A stretch of DNA of 26,430 nucleotides from DAOUBP01 sp034432655 (GTDB taxonomy: Bacteria > Chloroflexota > Anaerolineae > CG2-30-64-16). The stretch is taken from assembly GCA_034432655.1 (NCBI GenBank), contig DAOUBP010000075.1:1-26430 (forward strand). Direction: 5' to 3'. The notes beneath the pieces were generated by a model, which saw only the letters and a list, made by a program, of their open reading frames with translations, was not told the origin of the DNA and searched no databases. The first letter of the stretch is position 1. Each line of letters opens with the position of its first letter. Made by a program: the position numbers and the translations under genes. Of this stretch, positions 7,597-14,857 are shown piece by piece.

Positions 7597-8707
7597 TACC
7601 ACGATGAAAGACGACGCCAGGCTGCTGGTTGCCGACTTCACCTTGCGGCGGGAGGACTTCCGCTTGCAGGTCCAGCTGACTGTGGGCGCCGAGGTGCTGG
7701 TGCTCTTCGGCCCTTCCGGCTCAGGCAAGACCACCACCCTGAACGCGATCGCCGGCCTGCTCACGCCGGAGCGCGGGCACATCACCCTGGACGGGCAAAT
7801 CCTTTTCCGCCACGATGGCGGCCGGCGGATCAACGTGCCGGCGCGCCACCGGCATATCGGTTACGTCTTCCAGCATTACGCCCTCTTTCCCCATCTGACC
7901 GCCCTACAAAATGTGGCCTATGCCCTGCGCGGCCGCGCCGGCCAGGCCCGGGCCCACGAGCTGTTGGAGCGCATGAACCTGGGACACCTGGTCGACCGCT
8001 ATCCGCATGAGCTCTCCGGCGGGCAACAACAACGGGTAGCGATCGCGCGCGCCCTGGCCGCGTCCCCGCGTGTTCTGTTGTTGGATGAGCCGTTCTCCGC
8101 GCTGGACGCGGGCGCAAGGCAGCGGCTGCAGGCCGAGCTGGCAGGCTGGCAGCGCGAGCTGGGCCTGGCGGTGATCTATGTGACCCATCGGCTGGAAGAC
8201 GCGTTCGCCCTGGGCCAGCGGCTGGCGGTGATGCGGAATGGCCGGGTCGAACAAGTCGGCCTCATCGAAGAGGTCTTCCGCTATCCTGCCAGCCCGCAAG
8301 TGGCCGAGATCATGGGGGTGCCCAACCTGTTCCGGGCGCACGTGGTGGACGCGCGGGCTGATGGCCTGGTGCTGGACTGGGATGGGTTGCAACTCATCGG
8401 CCCGCCACAGGCTCTGATGGCCGGGGAGACGGTAACGGCCTATGTGCGGCCTGAGGACATCAAAGTGCTCTACCCCGACCGACCGTTAGTGGACGCCAAC
8501 CGTTACAATCAGGCCGAAGGCCGGATCGTAGCCATCGGTCCGTCTCCTGGCGGTCGTGTGGTGCGCGTTGCCCTGACCAACGGCCACCAGATCGAGCTGT
8601 TCCATGGCCCCTACACCTATGCCCGGTTGGGCCTGCGCGTGGGAGACGAGGTGAGACTTTCCGTGCGCCGCGAGGCGCTGGTGGTGATCGGAACGAGCAA
8701 AGCCTGA
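7586..8707 (+). CDS. modC: Molybdate ABC transporter ATP-binding protein
   Basis: This is the 373-residue ATPase of the molybdate importer. All ABC motifs are in order: Walker A GPSGSGKTT (about 42-50), Q-loop FQHYALFPHL, signature LSGGQQQRVAIARAL, Walker B VLLLDEPFSALD, and the switch His in VTHRLEDA. The C-terminal third (from about residue 250) carries a TOBE-like region, RAHVVDARADGLVLDW and VTAYVRPEDI, which in ModC binds oxyanion and can regulate transport. ATG 7586 overlaps modB; ATG 7604 is an alternative. It is the last gene of the operon and converges on the BMC operon with only 18 bases between stops. Confidence 0.94.
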   Translation: MTADTTMKDDARLLVADFTLRREDFRLQVQLTVGAEVLVLFGPSGSGKTTTLNAIAGLLTPERGHITLDGQILFRHDGGRRINVPARHRHIGYVFQHYALFPHLTALQNVAYALRGRAGQARAHELLERMNLGHLVDRYPHELSGGQQQRVAIARALAASPRVLLLDEPFSALDAGARQRLQAELAGWQRELGLAVIYVTHRLEDAFALGQRLAVMRNGRVEQVGLIEEVFRYPASPQVAEIMGVPNLFRAHVVDARADGLVLDWDGLQLIGPPQALMAGETVTAYVRPEDIKVLYPDRPLVDANRYNQAEGRIVAIGPSPGGRVVRVALTNGHQIELFHGPYTYARLGLRVGDEVRLSVRREALVVIGTSKA

Positions 8708-8725
8708 GCGCGGCGGCGCTGCGCT

Positions 8726-9313
8726 TCAGCTTTCGGCGCTGATGCGCGCCCGCCACCGTGTATCGGCCACGAGATTGGCAGCCATCTCGGGATGGAGTTG
8801 AGGGATCACCACGGCATGGATGAGGGCCGCAGTGCCTGCGATCACATCGGTGCCGATGCGGACGGCCGCTTCCACATCGGCCACCAGGCCATCGAAAAAG
8901 ACCAGACCGTGCCCGCCCAACCCGTCGGCCAGGCGCACCTCCAAGAGGTTCACCTGCGCGCCCTTAACTCCCGCATCCGCAGCGGCAATGGCGGCCGCCA
9001 CGGTGCGCGTTTCCACCACCCCCAACGCGTCCAGGGGCCGCGGCCGCCGTCCTGCGGCCAGGGCATCCACCACGTGCGGATGCACACCGGGCAGGTAGAC
9101 GTGATCGAGCACCGCACCGGCGCCGACCGCCAGCCCGGCCGCCAGTGATTCCTCCACATCAGCCACCGCGCCGGCCACCAGCACCAGATACTTGCCGTTG
9201 TGTACCGTGCCGGCCACGATCCGGGCGATGGGCGCCTTCTTGGCCATCGCATCCCCGGCCTCAATCCCGGCGGCGATAGAGTCAAATTCGATCAGTGCAA
9301 GGGCGGGTTGCAT
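8726..9313 (-). CDS. Tandem-domain BMC shell protein (BMC-T)
   Basis: This 195-residue protein consists of two BMC (Pfam Bac_microcomp) folds in tandem: ALALIEFDSIAAGIEAGDAM opens the first (about residues 4-85) and DALGVVETRTVAAAIAAADAG opens the second (about 97-185). BMC-T proteins form pseudohexameric trimers in the shell and often carry a gated pore. From memory it resembles the BMC-T1 class of Haliangium ochraceum. I start it at ATG 9313, 14 bases after the dehydrogenase stop; the frame extends upstream into that gene. No Cys is seen at the pore region, so an iron-sulfur PduT-type site is unlikely. It is the last gene of the operon. Confidence 0.9.
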   Translation of the reverse strand: MQPALALIEFDSIAAGIEAGDAMAKKAPIARIVAGTVHNGKYLVLVAGAVADVEESLAAGLAVGAGAVLDHVYLPGVHPHVVDALAAGRRPRPLDALGVVETRTVAAAIAAADAGVKGAQVNLLEVRLADGLGGHGLVFFDGLVADVEAAVRIGTDVIAGTAALIHAVVIPQLHPEMAANLVADTRWRARISAES

Positions 9314-9327
9314 GGGCGGATCCGCAA

Positions 9328-10821
9328 TCACACAATCCTGAAATGATCCACCAACGTACACCTTCTGACGCGTGTGAAGGTCAACGCGTTGGTAAGGCCC
9401 TCGCCGGTGGGGCTGGCGATTGACATGCTGGTATAGCCCTCGCCGCCGTAGCCCAGGCCTGCTACGCAGGGGCCGTTCTTGACGAAGATGCTGGTGTTGA
9501 TCGCGCGCGCCATCCGGCTGAGCGCGTCTATGTTGCGGCTGAACATGCTGGCGGTATGGCCGAAACCATGCTCGGCCTCCACGGCCAGGTCAATCCCTTC
9601 GTCGGCGCTGCGCACGCGCGCCAGCGGCAACACCGGCATCAACTGCTCGGTCCAGATCAACGGATGATCCACAGGCACTTCCACCAGTACCAGCCGGGCA
9701 TCCGGCGCGTTGATCCCTAGCTCCTTCAGGATCTTGCCCGCGTTTTGACCGATCCAGCGCTTCTTCACTACCCCGGGCTGCCGTGGACCGGCCAGCCGTT
9801 CGAAGATAAGGTTCTCCAGGGCCTTGATGCGGTAGCCGGGCAGCTCGACCGCGCCGTGGGCAACCATGGCGGCCTTCAGCTTGTCCGCTACGCGATCAAC
9901 AACGAAGACCTCTTTTTCATCCACGCAGATGATGTTGTTATCGAAGCTGGCGCCGAAGACGATCTTCTCCCCGGCCAGGTCAATATCGGCCGTCTCGTCC
10001 ACCACCACCGGCGGATTGCCCGGCCCGGCGCAGATGGCCCGCTTGCCCGAAGCCATCGCCAGCTTGACCACCGCCTCGCCGCCGGTGATGAGCAAAATGC
10101 GGACGCCGGGATGGCGCATCAGCGCCTGCGCGCTCTCGATCGTGGGCTCCGCCGGCGCGGTGAGCAGGTCAGGCGGGCCGCCAGCCGCCACGATGGCCCG
10201 GTTCAACAGTTGCAGCTGATAGGCCGACACACGTTTCGCGCCGGGATGGACGTTGAAGACAGCTGCGTTCCCGGCCGCGATCAGGCCGATGGCGTTGTTG
10301 ATGATGGTGGACGTGGGGTTCGTGCTGGGCGTGATGACGCCGAAGACACCGTAGGGCGCGCGCTCGACCAGGGTCAGCCCCCGGTCGCCGGTCCACGCCA
10401 GGGGTTGCAAGATCTCAGGGCCCGGGGTCTTCTCGATGACCAGCAGGTTCTTTTGGATCTTGTCCTCAACCCGTCCCAGGCCGGTCTCCTCGCACGCCAT
10501 GCGGGCCAGCAGCTCGGCGTTGGCGCGCATGGCCGCGCGCATGGCTGCGACGAGCTCGTGACGTTTTTCCAGGGTCAGCGCGTCCAGCGCGCGAAACGCG
10601 CGGCGCGCGGCCGCCACGGCGCTGTCCAGATCAGGATAGATGCCGTCCCTGCCTGCCCTGGGCGGCTCCGGTGTTGCCCGGCCGGCCCTGCCCACGTAAG
10701 ACAGGTGCGGCGCAGGCCCCGGCACCGCGTCGGCCGGCGGCAGCGCACGGTCGCGATCCAGCTGCGCCTTCACCCGTTGCACAATCGCCTCAATTTGCGC
10801 GTCAGTCAGCTTCTCGGCCAC
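9328..10821 (-). CDS. CoA-acylating aldehyde dehydrogenase, BMC type
   Basis: This 497-residue enzyme of the PduP/EutE group would oxidise an aldehyde, most likely acetaldehyde from DeoC, to acyl-CoA with NAD and CoA. It shows the catalytic Cys in FDNNIICVDEKEVFV (Cys299), the nucleotide-binding region YGVFGVITPSTNPTST, and AICAGPGNPPVVVDE. Residues 4-22 form a predicted amphipathic helix (with IVQRVKAQL), joined by a Pro/Ala-rich linker to the enzyme; this is the arrangement of BMC encapsulation peptides. The GTG start at 10821 lies 39 bases after the vertex-protein stop. No alcohol dehydrogenase or phosphotransacylase is encoded in the window to recycle NADH and CoA inside the shell. Confidence 0.93.
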   Translation of the reverse strand: MAEKLTDAQIEAIVQRVKAQLDRDRALPPADAVPGPAPHLSYVGRAGRATPEPPRAGRDGIYPDLDSAVAAARRAFRALDALTLEKRHELVAAMRAAMRANAELLARMACEETGLGRVEDKIQKNLLVIEKTPGPEILQPLAWTGDRGLTLVERAPYGVFGVITPSTNPTSTIINNAIGLIAAGNAAVFNVHPGAKRVSAYQLQLLNRAIVAAGGPPDLLTAPAEPTIESAQALMRHPGVRILLITGGEAVVKLAMASGKRAICAGPGNPPVVVDETADIDLAGEKIVFGASFDNNIICVDEKEVFVVDRVADKLKAAMVAHGAVELPGYRIKALENLIFERLAGPRQPGVVKKRWIGQNAGKILKELGINAPDARLVLVEVPVDHPLIWTEQLMPVLPLARVRSADEGIDLAVEAEHGFGHTASMFSRNIDALSRMARAINTSIFVKNGPCVAGLGYGGEGYTSMSIASPTGEGLTNALTFTRVRRCTLVDHFRIV

Positions 10822-10860
10822 GTCACCCCTGCCATAAGAATCACGCCTGCCCCCAACCCG

Positions 10861-11169
10861 CTACGACTGATACTCCCCTGTCACCTTGCGGTACTTCAGC
10901 TCACCGCCCACTTCCCACTGGTCAATGATGGCCATGATGACCGCATCGCAAGGGCGCTTGTCGGTGATCAGGGTCTGGCGGGCCGAAGAGCCGCTGGCGT
11001 AGAGCACGTACTCGCCGAGGCCGGCGCCCACAGCATCCACGGCCACCACATACCCGCTGCCCTCCCGGCCCTCCACATCCACCTGCTTCAAAACCAGGAA
11101 CTTGAGCCCTTCCATTTTCTCGTCTTTGCGGGTGGCGACCAGGGTACCGACGACTCTACCGATGAGCAT
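10861..11169 (-). CDS. Pentameric BMC vertex protein (EutN/CcmL family, BMC-P)
   Basis: The 102-residue protein begins MLIGRVVGTLVATRKDEKMEGLKFLVL and contains GYVVAVDAVGAGLGEYVLYASGSSAR and a late AIIDQWEV. This is the complete pattern of the EutN/CcmL family, whose pentamers close the vertices of the icosahedral shell. Its ribosome binding site is unusual: the GGAG lies in one unit (TACGGAG) of a row of heptamers that abuts the ATG directly. It is followed by the aldehyde dehydrogenase. Confidence 0.95.
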   Translation of the reverse strand: MLIGRVVGTLVATRKDEKMEGLKFLVLKQVDVEGREGSGYVVAVDAVGAGLGEYVLYASGSSARQTLITDKRPCDAVIMAIIDQWEVGGELKYRKVTGEYQS

Positions 11170-11197
11170 GTGTGTACTCCGTACTGCATACTGCGTA
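11170..11197 (-). repeat. Four heptamers abutting the vertex-protein start codon
   Basis: Read on the reverse strand, 11197-11170 is TACGCAG, TATGCAG, TACGGAG, TACACAC, followed immediately by ATG. The third unit differs from TACGCAG by one base and provides GGAG at the normal spacing for ribosome binding. The same heptamer type occurs at 933-953 and 12961-12981. The rest of this gap (to 11237) holds no other recognised element. Confidence 0.75.
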
Positions 11198-11237
11198 TTT
11201 CATTGTGCGTGTTCTGTCTGCGTTCCCTATTAGCACA

Positions 11238-11993
11238 TCACCTGGCCAAGGTTTCTGCGAGTTGCGCCAACCTGCCCGCAGCTTTATGCAGCTCTGGTCC
11301 ATGACCGAAGCAGATCGTCTCGGCCTGCAACGCAGCCAGTTTCCGCACCGAGGCCAGGGCCGCCTCCCAATCCTCCGCGTACACGGGCTTAGGCAAACGC
11401 AAACGCCCCCACCGGACGCTGCCCAGCGCATCCCCTGCAATCAGCACGCGCTGCCCCGGATGCCAGTAAGCAACATGGCCAGGGGTATGGCCGGGCGTGT
11501 GCACCGCAACCCATCCCCCGACCACCGGCTCGCCGTCCTCAAGCGGTCGCGTAACCCGGACTGACCTGGGTCGGTAGAGACGGTAAAGGATCGGCGCGAC
11601 CAGGATAGACGGATCAAGCGAACGACCGGCCCCGGGCAAACGTCGCCAGTTGTTTCCCTCGATACGTGGAGCCTCAAGGCGATGGCTGAGCACTTCAGCC
11701 GGGCTGGCCGCGGCCAGGGGCGCCAGCTGGCCCACGTGATCAAAATCGTAATGCGTGATGGCAATTGCACGCAGGTCGGTGGGCTGGCAATGAGCAGCTG
11801 CCAGGCTGGCGATCAGGCCCGCCCCAGACCACGGCCAGCCGCAATCGAACAAGATCGGCCCGGATCCAGCGGAGCCATTGTCGGGGTGCCACAGATACGC
11901 ATTGACGCCTTGCACCCTGGTCAGCCGGTAAAGCCCGGGCGAGACCTCTAAAATCCCCGACCCCGAGTTCCAGTTACCCACCACCTGATTCAC
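11238..11993 (-). CDS. MBL-fold metallo-hydrolase
   Basis: This 251-residue protein has a metallo-beta-lactamase fold: metal motif THYDFDHVG (residues 80-88), HTPGHTPGH, AGDALG and a late CFGHGPE. In the first motif the second His of the usual H-x-H-x-D-H is Asp (H81-Y-D83-F-D85-H86), a variant known in some MBL subfamilies and probably still compatible with metal binding. Possible reactions are hydrolysis of a thioester, lactone or glyoxalase-type substrate; none can be selected from sequence. The GTG start overlaps the pyrophosphatase stop by four bases (GTGA), so the pair is coupled and sits inside the BMC operon. No encapsulation-type helix is evident at its N terminus. Confidence 0.85.
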   Translation of the reverse strand: MNQVVGNWNSGSGILEVSPGLYRLTRVQGVNAYLWHPDNGSAGSGPILFDCGWPWSGAGLIASLAAAHCQPTDLRAIAITHYDFDHVGQLAPLAAASPAEVLSHRLEAPRIEGNNWRRLPGAGRSLDPSILVAPILYRLYRPRSVRVTRPLEDGEPVVGGWVAVHTPGHTPGHVAYWHPGQRVLIAGDALGSVRWGRLRLPKPVYAEDWEAALASVRKLAALQAETICFGHGPELHKAAGRLAQLAETLAR

Positions 11994-12538
11994 AGCGCCG
12001 GCAGCCCGAACCGGTCGTCGAACATCTTGATCGAGCGGAGGATCTCCTGCTTGGCTGCATCAGCGCCCTCCCAGCCGATGGGTTTCGTCCGCGTCCCCTC
12101 CAGGTCTTTGTAGACTTCAAAGAAGTGCGCCACCTCTTGCAAGAAGTGCGGTGGCACGTCCTTGATGTCGTGATATTCCGAGAAAAGTGGATCGGTGGCC
12201 GGGACGGCGAAGATCTTGTCGTCGTGCAGGTTGCGGTCCAACATCCGGAAGATGCCGATCACCCTGGCCTGGATGATACAGCCGGGGAAAGACGGCTCGT
12301 TGGTCATCAGCAAGATGTCCAGGGGGTCACCGTCATCGTAGAAGGTGCGCGGGATCAGCCCGTAATCGCCCGGATAGTGCAACGACGAGAACAGCACCCG
12401 ATCCAACACGATCACACCGGCATCCTTGTTGAACTCATACTTATTGCGCGACCCCTTAGGGATCTCGATGATCGCGTAGACGATGTCCGGCACTTTCGGA
12501 CCAGGGCGCAACTCGCGCCAAAGGTTCTGGATAGGCAT
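11990..12538 (-). CDS. ppa: Inorganic pyrophosphatase, family I
   Basis: This soluble family I pyrophosphatase (182 residues) hydrolyses PPi to two phosphates. The active-site signature DDGDPLDIL (68-76) supplies the metal-binding aspartates. Other family landmarks are IEIPKGSRNKYEF, LHYPGDYGLIP, DDKIFAVP and HFFEVYKDLE. A strong ribosome binding site (GGGAGGAGGG) precedes the ATG. It lies between a shell gene and the MBL gene, all leftward with small gaps, so it should be expressed with the compartment. Whether it acts inside or outside the shell is unknown; no N-terminal encapsulation helix is visible. Confidence 0.95.
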   Translation of the reverse strand: MPIQNLWRELRPGPKVPDIVYAIIEIPKGSRNKYEFNKDAGVIVLDRVLFSSLHYPGDYGLIPRTFYDDGDPLDILLMTNEPSFPGCIIQARVIGIFRMLDRNLHDDKIFAVPATDPLFSEYHDIKDVPPHFLQEVAHFFEVYKDLEGTRTKPIGWEGADAAKQEILRSIKMFDDRFGLPAL

Positions 12539-12562
12539 CTGTCCCTCCTCCCGGGTGCGCGT

Positions 12563-12901
12563 TCAGTCTGCGGCGCCGACCTCGATGCCTGTGCCAGCGG
12601 CTGCCTTCTTCTGCTCCCAGCCCGGGCCGCGGCCCAACGGCAGGACACGATCCACATTTTCATGCGGCCGCGGGATGACGTGTACCGAGACTACTTCGCC
12701 CACCTTTTCGGCCCCGCGCGCACCGGCCTCCAACGCGGCCTTGACGGCGGCCACATCGCCCCGCACGATGGCGGTCACATACCCGCCGCCGATCTTTTCA
12801 TAGCCCACCAGCTCGACCTTCGCGGCCTTAACCATGGCATCCGATGCCTCCACCATCGCCGCGAACCCTTTGGTCTCGATCATGCCAAGTGCTTCTGCCA
12901 T
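12563..12901 (-). CDS. Hexameric BMC shell protein (BMC-H)
   Basis: A single BMC domain of 112 residues: ALGMIETKGFAAMVEASDAMVKAAKVEL, GYEKIGGGYVTAIVRGDVAAV and VGEVVSVHVIPRPHENVD are close to the canonical PduA/EutM/CcmK pattern. Such hexamers tile the facets, and the GGG-containing loop lines the central pore that admits small polar metabolites. From memory it is strikingly like the Haliangium ochraceum BMC-H used in model shell studies. It has a C-terminal tail of about 25 residues (after VLPLGRGPG) rich in Ala and Lys. An AAGGAG sits eight bases before the ATG, consistent with high expression of the main facet protein. Confidence 0.96.
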   Translation of the reverse strand: MAEALGMIETKGFAAMVEASDAMVKAAKVELVGYEKIGGGYVTAIVRGDVAAVKAALEAGARGAEKVGEVVSVHVIPRPHENVDRVLPLGRGPGWEQKKAAAGTGIEVGAAD

Positions 12902-12939
12902 AAAGTCATCTCCTTGTTTGAAAAAACGTCTGTCTCAAT

Positions 12940-12981
12940 ACTGCGTACTTCATGCGCTGTTACGCAGTACGCAATACGCAA
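12940..12981. repeat. Inverted heptamer repeats between two shell genes
   Basis: Three direct heptamers (TACGCAG, TACGCAA, TACGCAA; 12961-12981) face an inverted unit at 12940-12947. ACTGCGTA (12940-12947) and TACGCAGT (12961-12968) form a perfect 8-bp stem with a 13-base loop. On the transcribed strand a T6 run follows the stem by about 10-15 bases, rather far for an intrinsic terminator. The element lies in the 86-base gap between the tandem-domain and hexameric shell genes. Confidence 0.7.
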
Positions 12982-12987
12982 CAGGCG

Positions 12988-13626
12988 CTACTCCCGCTTC
13001 CCTTGCTCCTCGATCCGCCCGCTGACCCCTTCGATGGCTGCCAGCGCGGCGCCGTAACCGGCCATGATGTCGCGCTCCTCGCCGCCCAAATAGACCCGGC
13101 CAAAGGAACCGAAAGCGATCACCTCCAGGATGTTGATCTCAGCGGCCTTCTCCGCCTCGTTGGCCGCCAGGGCTGCGTAGCCGGCCGGTTCAACCTCGAG
13201 CACGTACAGAGTCTGGCCGGCCAGCAGCATGTGGCCGTGGCGCATCCGGTTGATGAGCTGCACCTGGTGCGCATCCACCGCGCGGATGATCTGGCTGGAG
13301 ACCGCCCGGGGCTTGCGCCGGTCGGTCTCGCGCACTCCCAAGGCCTCCAGGATCGCTGCCCCGGCTGCGCGCGTCTCGGCCTGGCTGTCGGAATGGACCT
13401 CCAGCAGGCCGTAAAGGCGCTCGACGATCTGCATGCCCGGCCGCACGCGCGTGGCCTTCAGCGCCACGTCGGTGATCCGGTTAATCTCGATGCCGGGCGA
13501 GATCTCAACCCACAGAGATGCGTCACCGGGCAGTGGCAGGAATCCCTTGGCCACAGTGCCCAGGAATGCCGCGTGTTGCGGTTGAAGGCTGTCCAGGAAA
13601 ACATAGGAACGAAGGTCAACAGCCAT
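12988..13626 (-). CDS. Tandem-domain BMC shell protein, second type (BMC-T)
   Basis: The 212-residue product begins DLRSYVFLDSLQPQHAAFLG and continues with GFLPLPGDASLWVEISPG, INRITDVALKATRVRPG, and later QIIRAVDAHQVQLINRMRHG and PAGYAALAANEAEKAAEI. This matches, from memory, the BMC-T2 type of Haliangium ochraceum, a permuted tandem BMC-domain protein that forms trimers. It differs clearly from the tandem shell protein at the far end of the operon. The ATG is preceded by AAAGGAG with good spacing. Together with the hexamer, the pentamer and the other tandem protein it completes a minimal shell gene set. Confidence 0.92.
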   Translation of the reverse strand: MAVDLRSYVFLDSLQPQHAAFLGTVAKGFLPLPGDASLWVEISPGIEINRITDVALKATRVRPGMQIVERLYGLLEVHSDSQAETRAAGAAILEALGVRETDRRKPRAVSSQIIRAVDAHQVQLINRMRHGHMLLAGQTLYVLEVEPAGYAALAANEAEKAAEINILEVIAFGSFGRVYLGGEERDIMAGYGAALAAIEGVSGRIEEQGKRE

Positions 13627-13640
13627 GCAGTGCTCCTTTC

Positions 13641-13892
13641 CTACAAGTGTCTGAGCCGAACCACCGGCTGATCACGATACGCGTCGAGATCGGCCACAGT
13701 GCAGCCAGCCGCGCGTGCCAGTGTGTCCGGGGTGATGAAATCCTCGAATTTGAGGCGGCCCAGGACTTCCTTCTCGTCCTCGCTCAATGGCCGGCCGGTG
13801 GAGACAGCCGCAGCATCGGCCAGCAGCCTGGCCCGACAGGCACCGCAGACATGGGCGTGGGCCAGGACGATCATAAACTCACGTTGCGACAT
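13641..13892 (-). CDS. Small H-x3-C-x2-C protein of the BMC operon
   Basis: I do not recognise this 83-residue protein. It begins MSQREFMIVLAHAHVCGACRARLL, where H-A-H-V-C-G-A-C fits H-x3-C-x2-C, the spacing of zf-HC2-type zinc sites found in anti-sigma factors. The rest is charged and helical (GRPLSEDEKEVLGRLKFEDF) with a predicted helix-turn-helix-like tail (TPDTLARAAGCTVADLDAYRD). The start at 13892 is chosen because AAGGGAG precedes it; a GTG at 13910 is the upstream alternative. It sits 21 bases after deoC and 14 before a shell gene, so it is part of the operon. A metal-binding adaptor or regulator is possible but unproven. Confidence 0.7.
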   Translation of the reverse strand: MSQREFMIVLAHAHVCGACRARLLADAAAVSTGRPLSEDEKEVLGRLKFEDFITPDTLARAAGCTVADLDAYRDQPVVRLRHL

Positions 13893-13913
13893 GCCGTCTC
13901 CCTTCGTCACCCA

Positions 13914-14843
13914 TCAACCGTAGCCGCCGGCGCCCGACCGTGAAGGGGCCTGGGTTGCAGGAGCCTCCTGGGCGCCGCCGACGATCTTGATGCTGGCGCT
14001 GGCGCCGATGCGCGACGCGCCGGCCGCGATCATAGCCTTGGCTTCTTCGGCGGTCTTGATGCCCCCGGCCGCTTTCACGCCCATCTCGGGCCCCACCACC
14101 CGCCGCATGAGCGCGACATCCTCTACCGTAGCGCCGCTGGGCCCAAAGCCGGTGGAGGTTTTGACGTAGTCCGCGCCCGCAGCTTTGGCCAGCGCGCACG
14201 CCTCCACCTTCTCCTCGTCGGTCAGATAGGCAGCCTCGATGATCACCTTCACAGTCGCGCCGGCTGCGTGCGCCACATTCACCACCGCAGCGATGTCTTC
14301 CTCCACCAGCCTGTAATGCCGCGACTTCAGCGCCCCGATGTTGATCACCATGTCCAGCTCAGTGGCGCCTGCCGCGATGCTCCGCTGCGACTCGAAAGCC
14401 TTCACTTCGGGGAACGTCGCGCCCAGGGGAAAGCCGATCACCGTGCACACCTTGACGCGAGTGCCGCGCAACAAGCTGGTGCACAAAGGCACCCAGGTCG
14501 GGTTCACGCACACGGTGGCAAAGCCGAACTGCGCCGCCTCGGCACACAGCTGGCGCACCTGGTCTTCGGTGGCGTGGGGCCGCAACAAGGTATGATCAAT
14601 CATCCCGGCCAGGTCGGCGGCCACGCTTTTCACGCCCAATCGCGTGGTGAGCCGATCCGCGCCCGCTGTCACCACCTGCCGGGCGCCGTCAGGGTTGGTC
14701 TGGACACACTGACCGTCGCAACGCTGGCTCCCACAGATGACACAAGGGCCGCGATCGCCGGCCGCCGGATAAGCAGCCAACACTTCGCGTGTGACGATTT
14801 CGACCAGCTGCTCCAGGGTGTAATGCTTCAAATCAAATGCCAT
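13914..14843 (-). CDS. deoC: Deoxyribose-phosphate aldolase with N-terminal extension
   Basis: DeoC cleaves 2-deoxyribose-5-phosphate to glyceraldehyde-3-phosphate and acetaldehyde. The catalytic domain (about residues 75-290) shows the Schiff-base Lys in YVKTSTGFG (Lys228), Asp164 in ELDMVINIG, Lys257 in GVKAAGGIKT, and TVIGFPLGATFPEVK. About 70 residues precede it: a predicted amphipathic helix (DLKHYTLEQLVEIVTREVLA, residues 4-23) that resembles an encapsulation peptide, then four cysteines (34, 37, 42, 46; C-x2-C-x4-C-x3-C) that could hold a metal. Ordinary DeoC proteins lack this extension. The ATG at 14843 is preferred over the frame start at 14861, which lies within the end of the rpiB-like gene. 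A Gly/Ser-rich tail ends the protein. Confidence 0.95.
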   Translation of the reverse strand: MAFDLKHYTLEQLVEIVTREVLAAYPAAGDRGPCVICGSQRCDGQCVQTNPDGARQVVTAGADRLTTRLGVKSVAADLAGMIDHTLLRPHATEDQVRQLCAEAAQFGFATVCVNPTWVPLCTSLLRGTRVKVCTVIGFPLGATFPEVKAFESQRSIAAGATELDMVINIGALKSRHYRLVEEDIAAVVNVAHAAGATVKVIIEAAYLTDEEKVEACALAKAAGADYVKTSTGFGPSGATVEDVALMRRVVGPEMGVKAAGGIKTAEEAKAMIAAGASRIGASASIKIVGGAQEAPATQAPSRSGAGGYG

Positions 14844-14857
14844 CTGGAATTCCTGTA

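Noticed and set aside
8708..8725. Bidirectional terminator between modC and the BMC operon
   Set aside because: Only a short AGCGC/GCGCT stem is present, with no T-tract on either strand.
11172..11564. Open frames on the plus strand with strings like MYSVLHTAYFIV
   Set aside because: They are translations of the heptamer repeats and antisense of the MBL gene.
11990..12538. Link between the pyrophosphatase and the fluoride riboswitches (pyrophosphatase is fluoride-sensitive)
   Set aside because: The ppa gene is in a separate operon with no riboswitch in its leader, so the link is only thematic.
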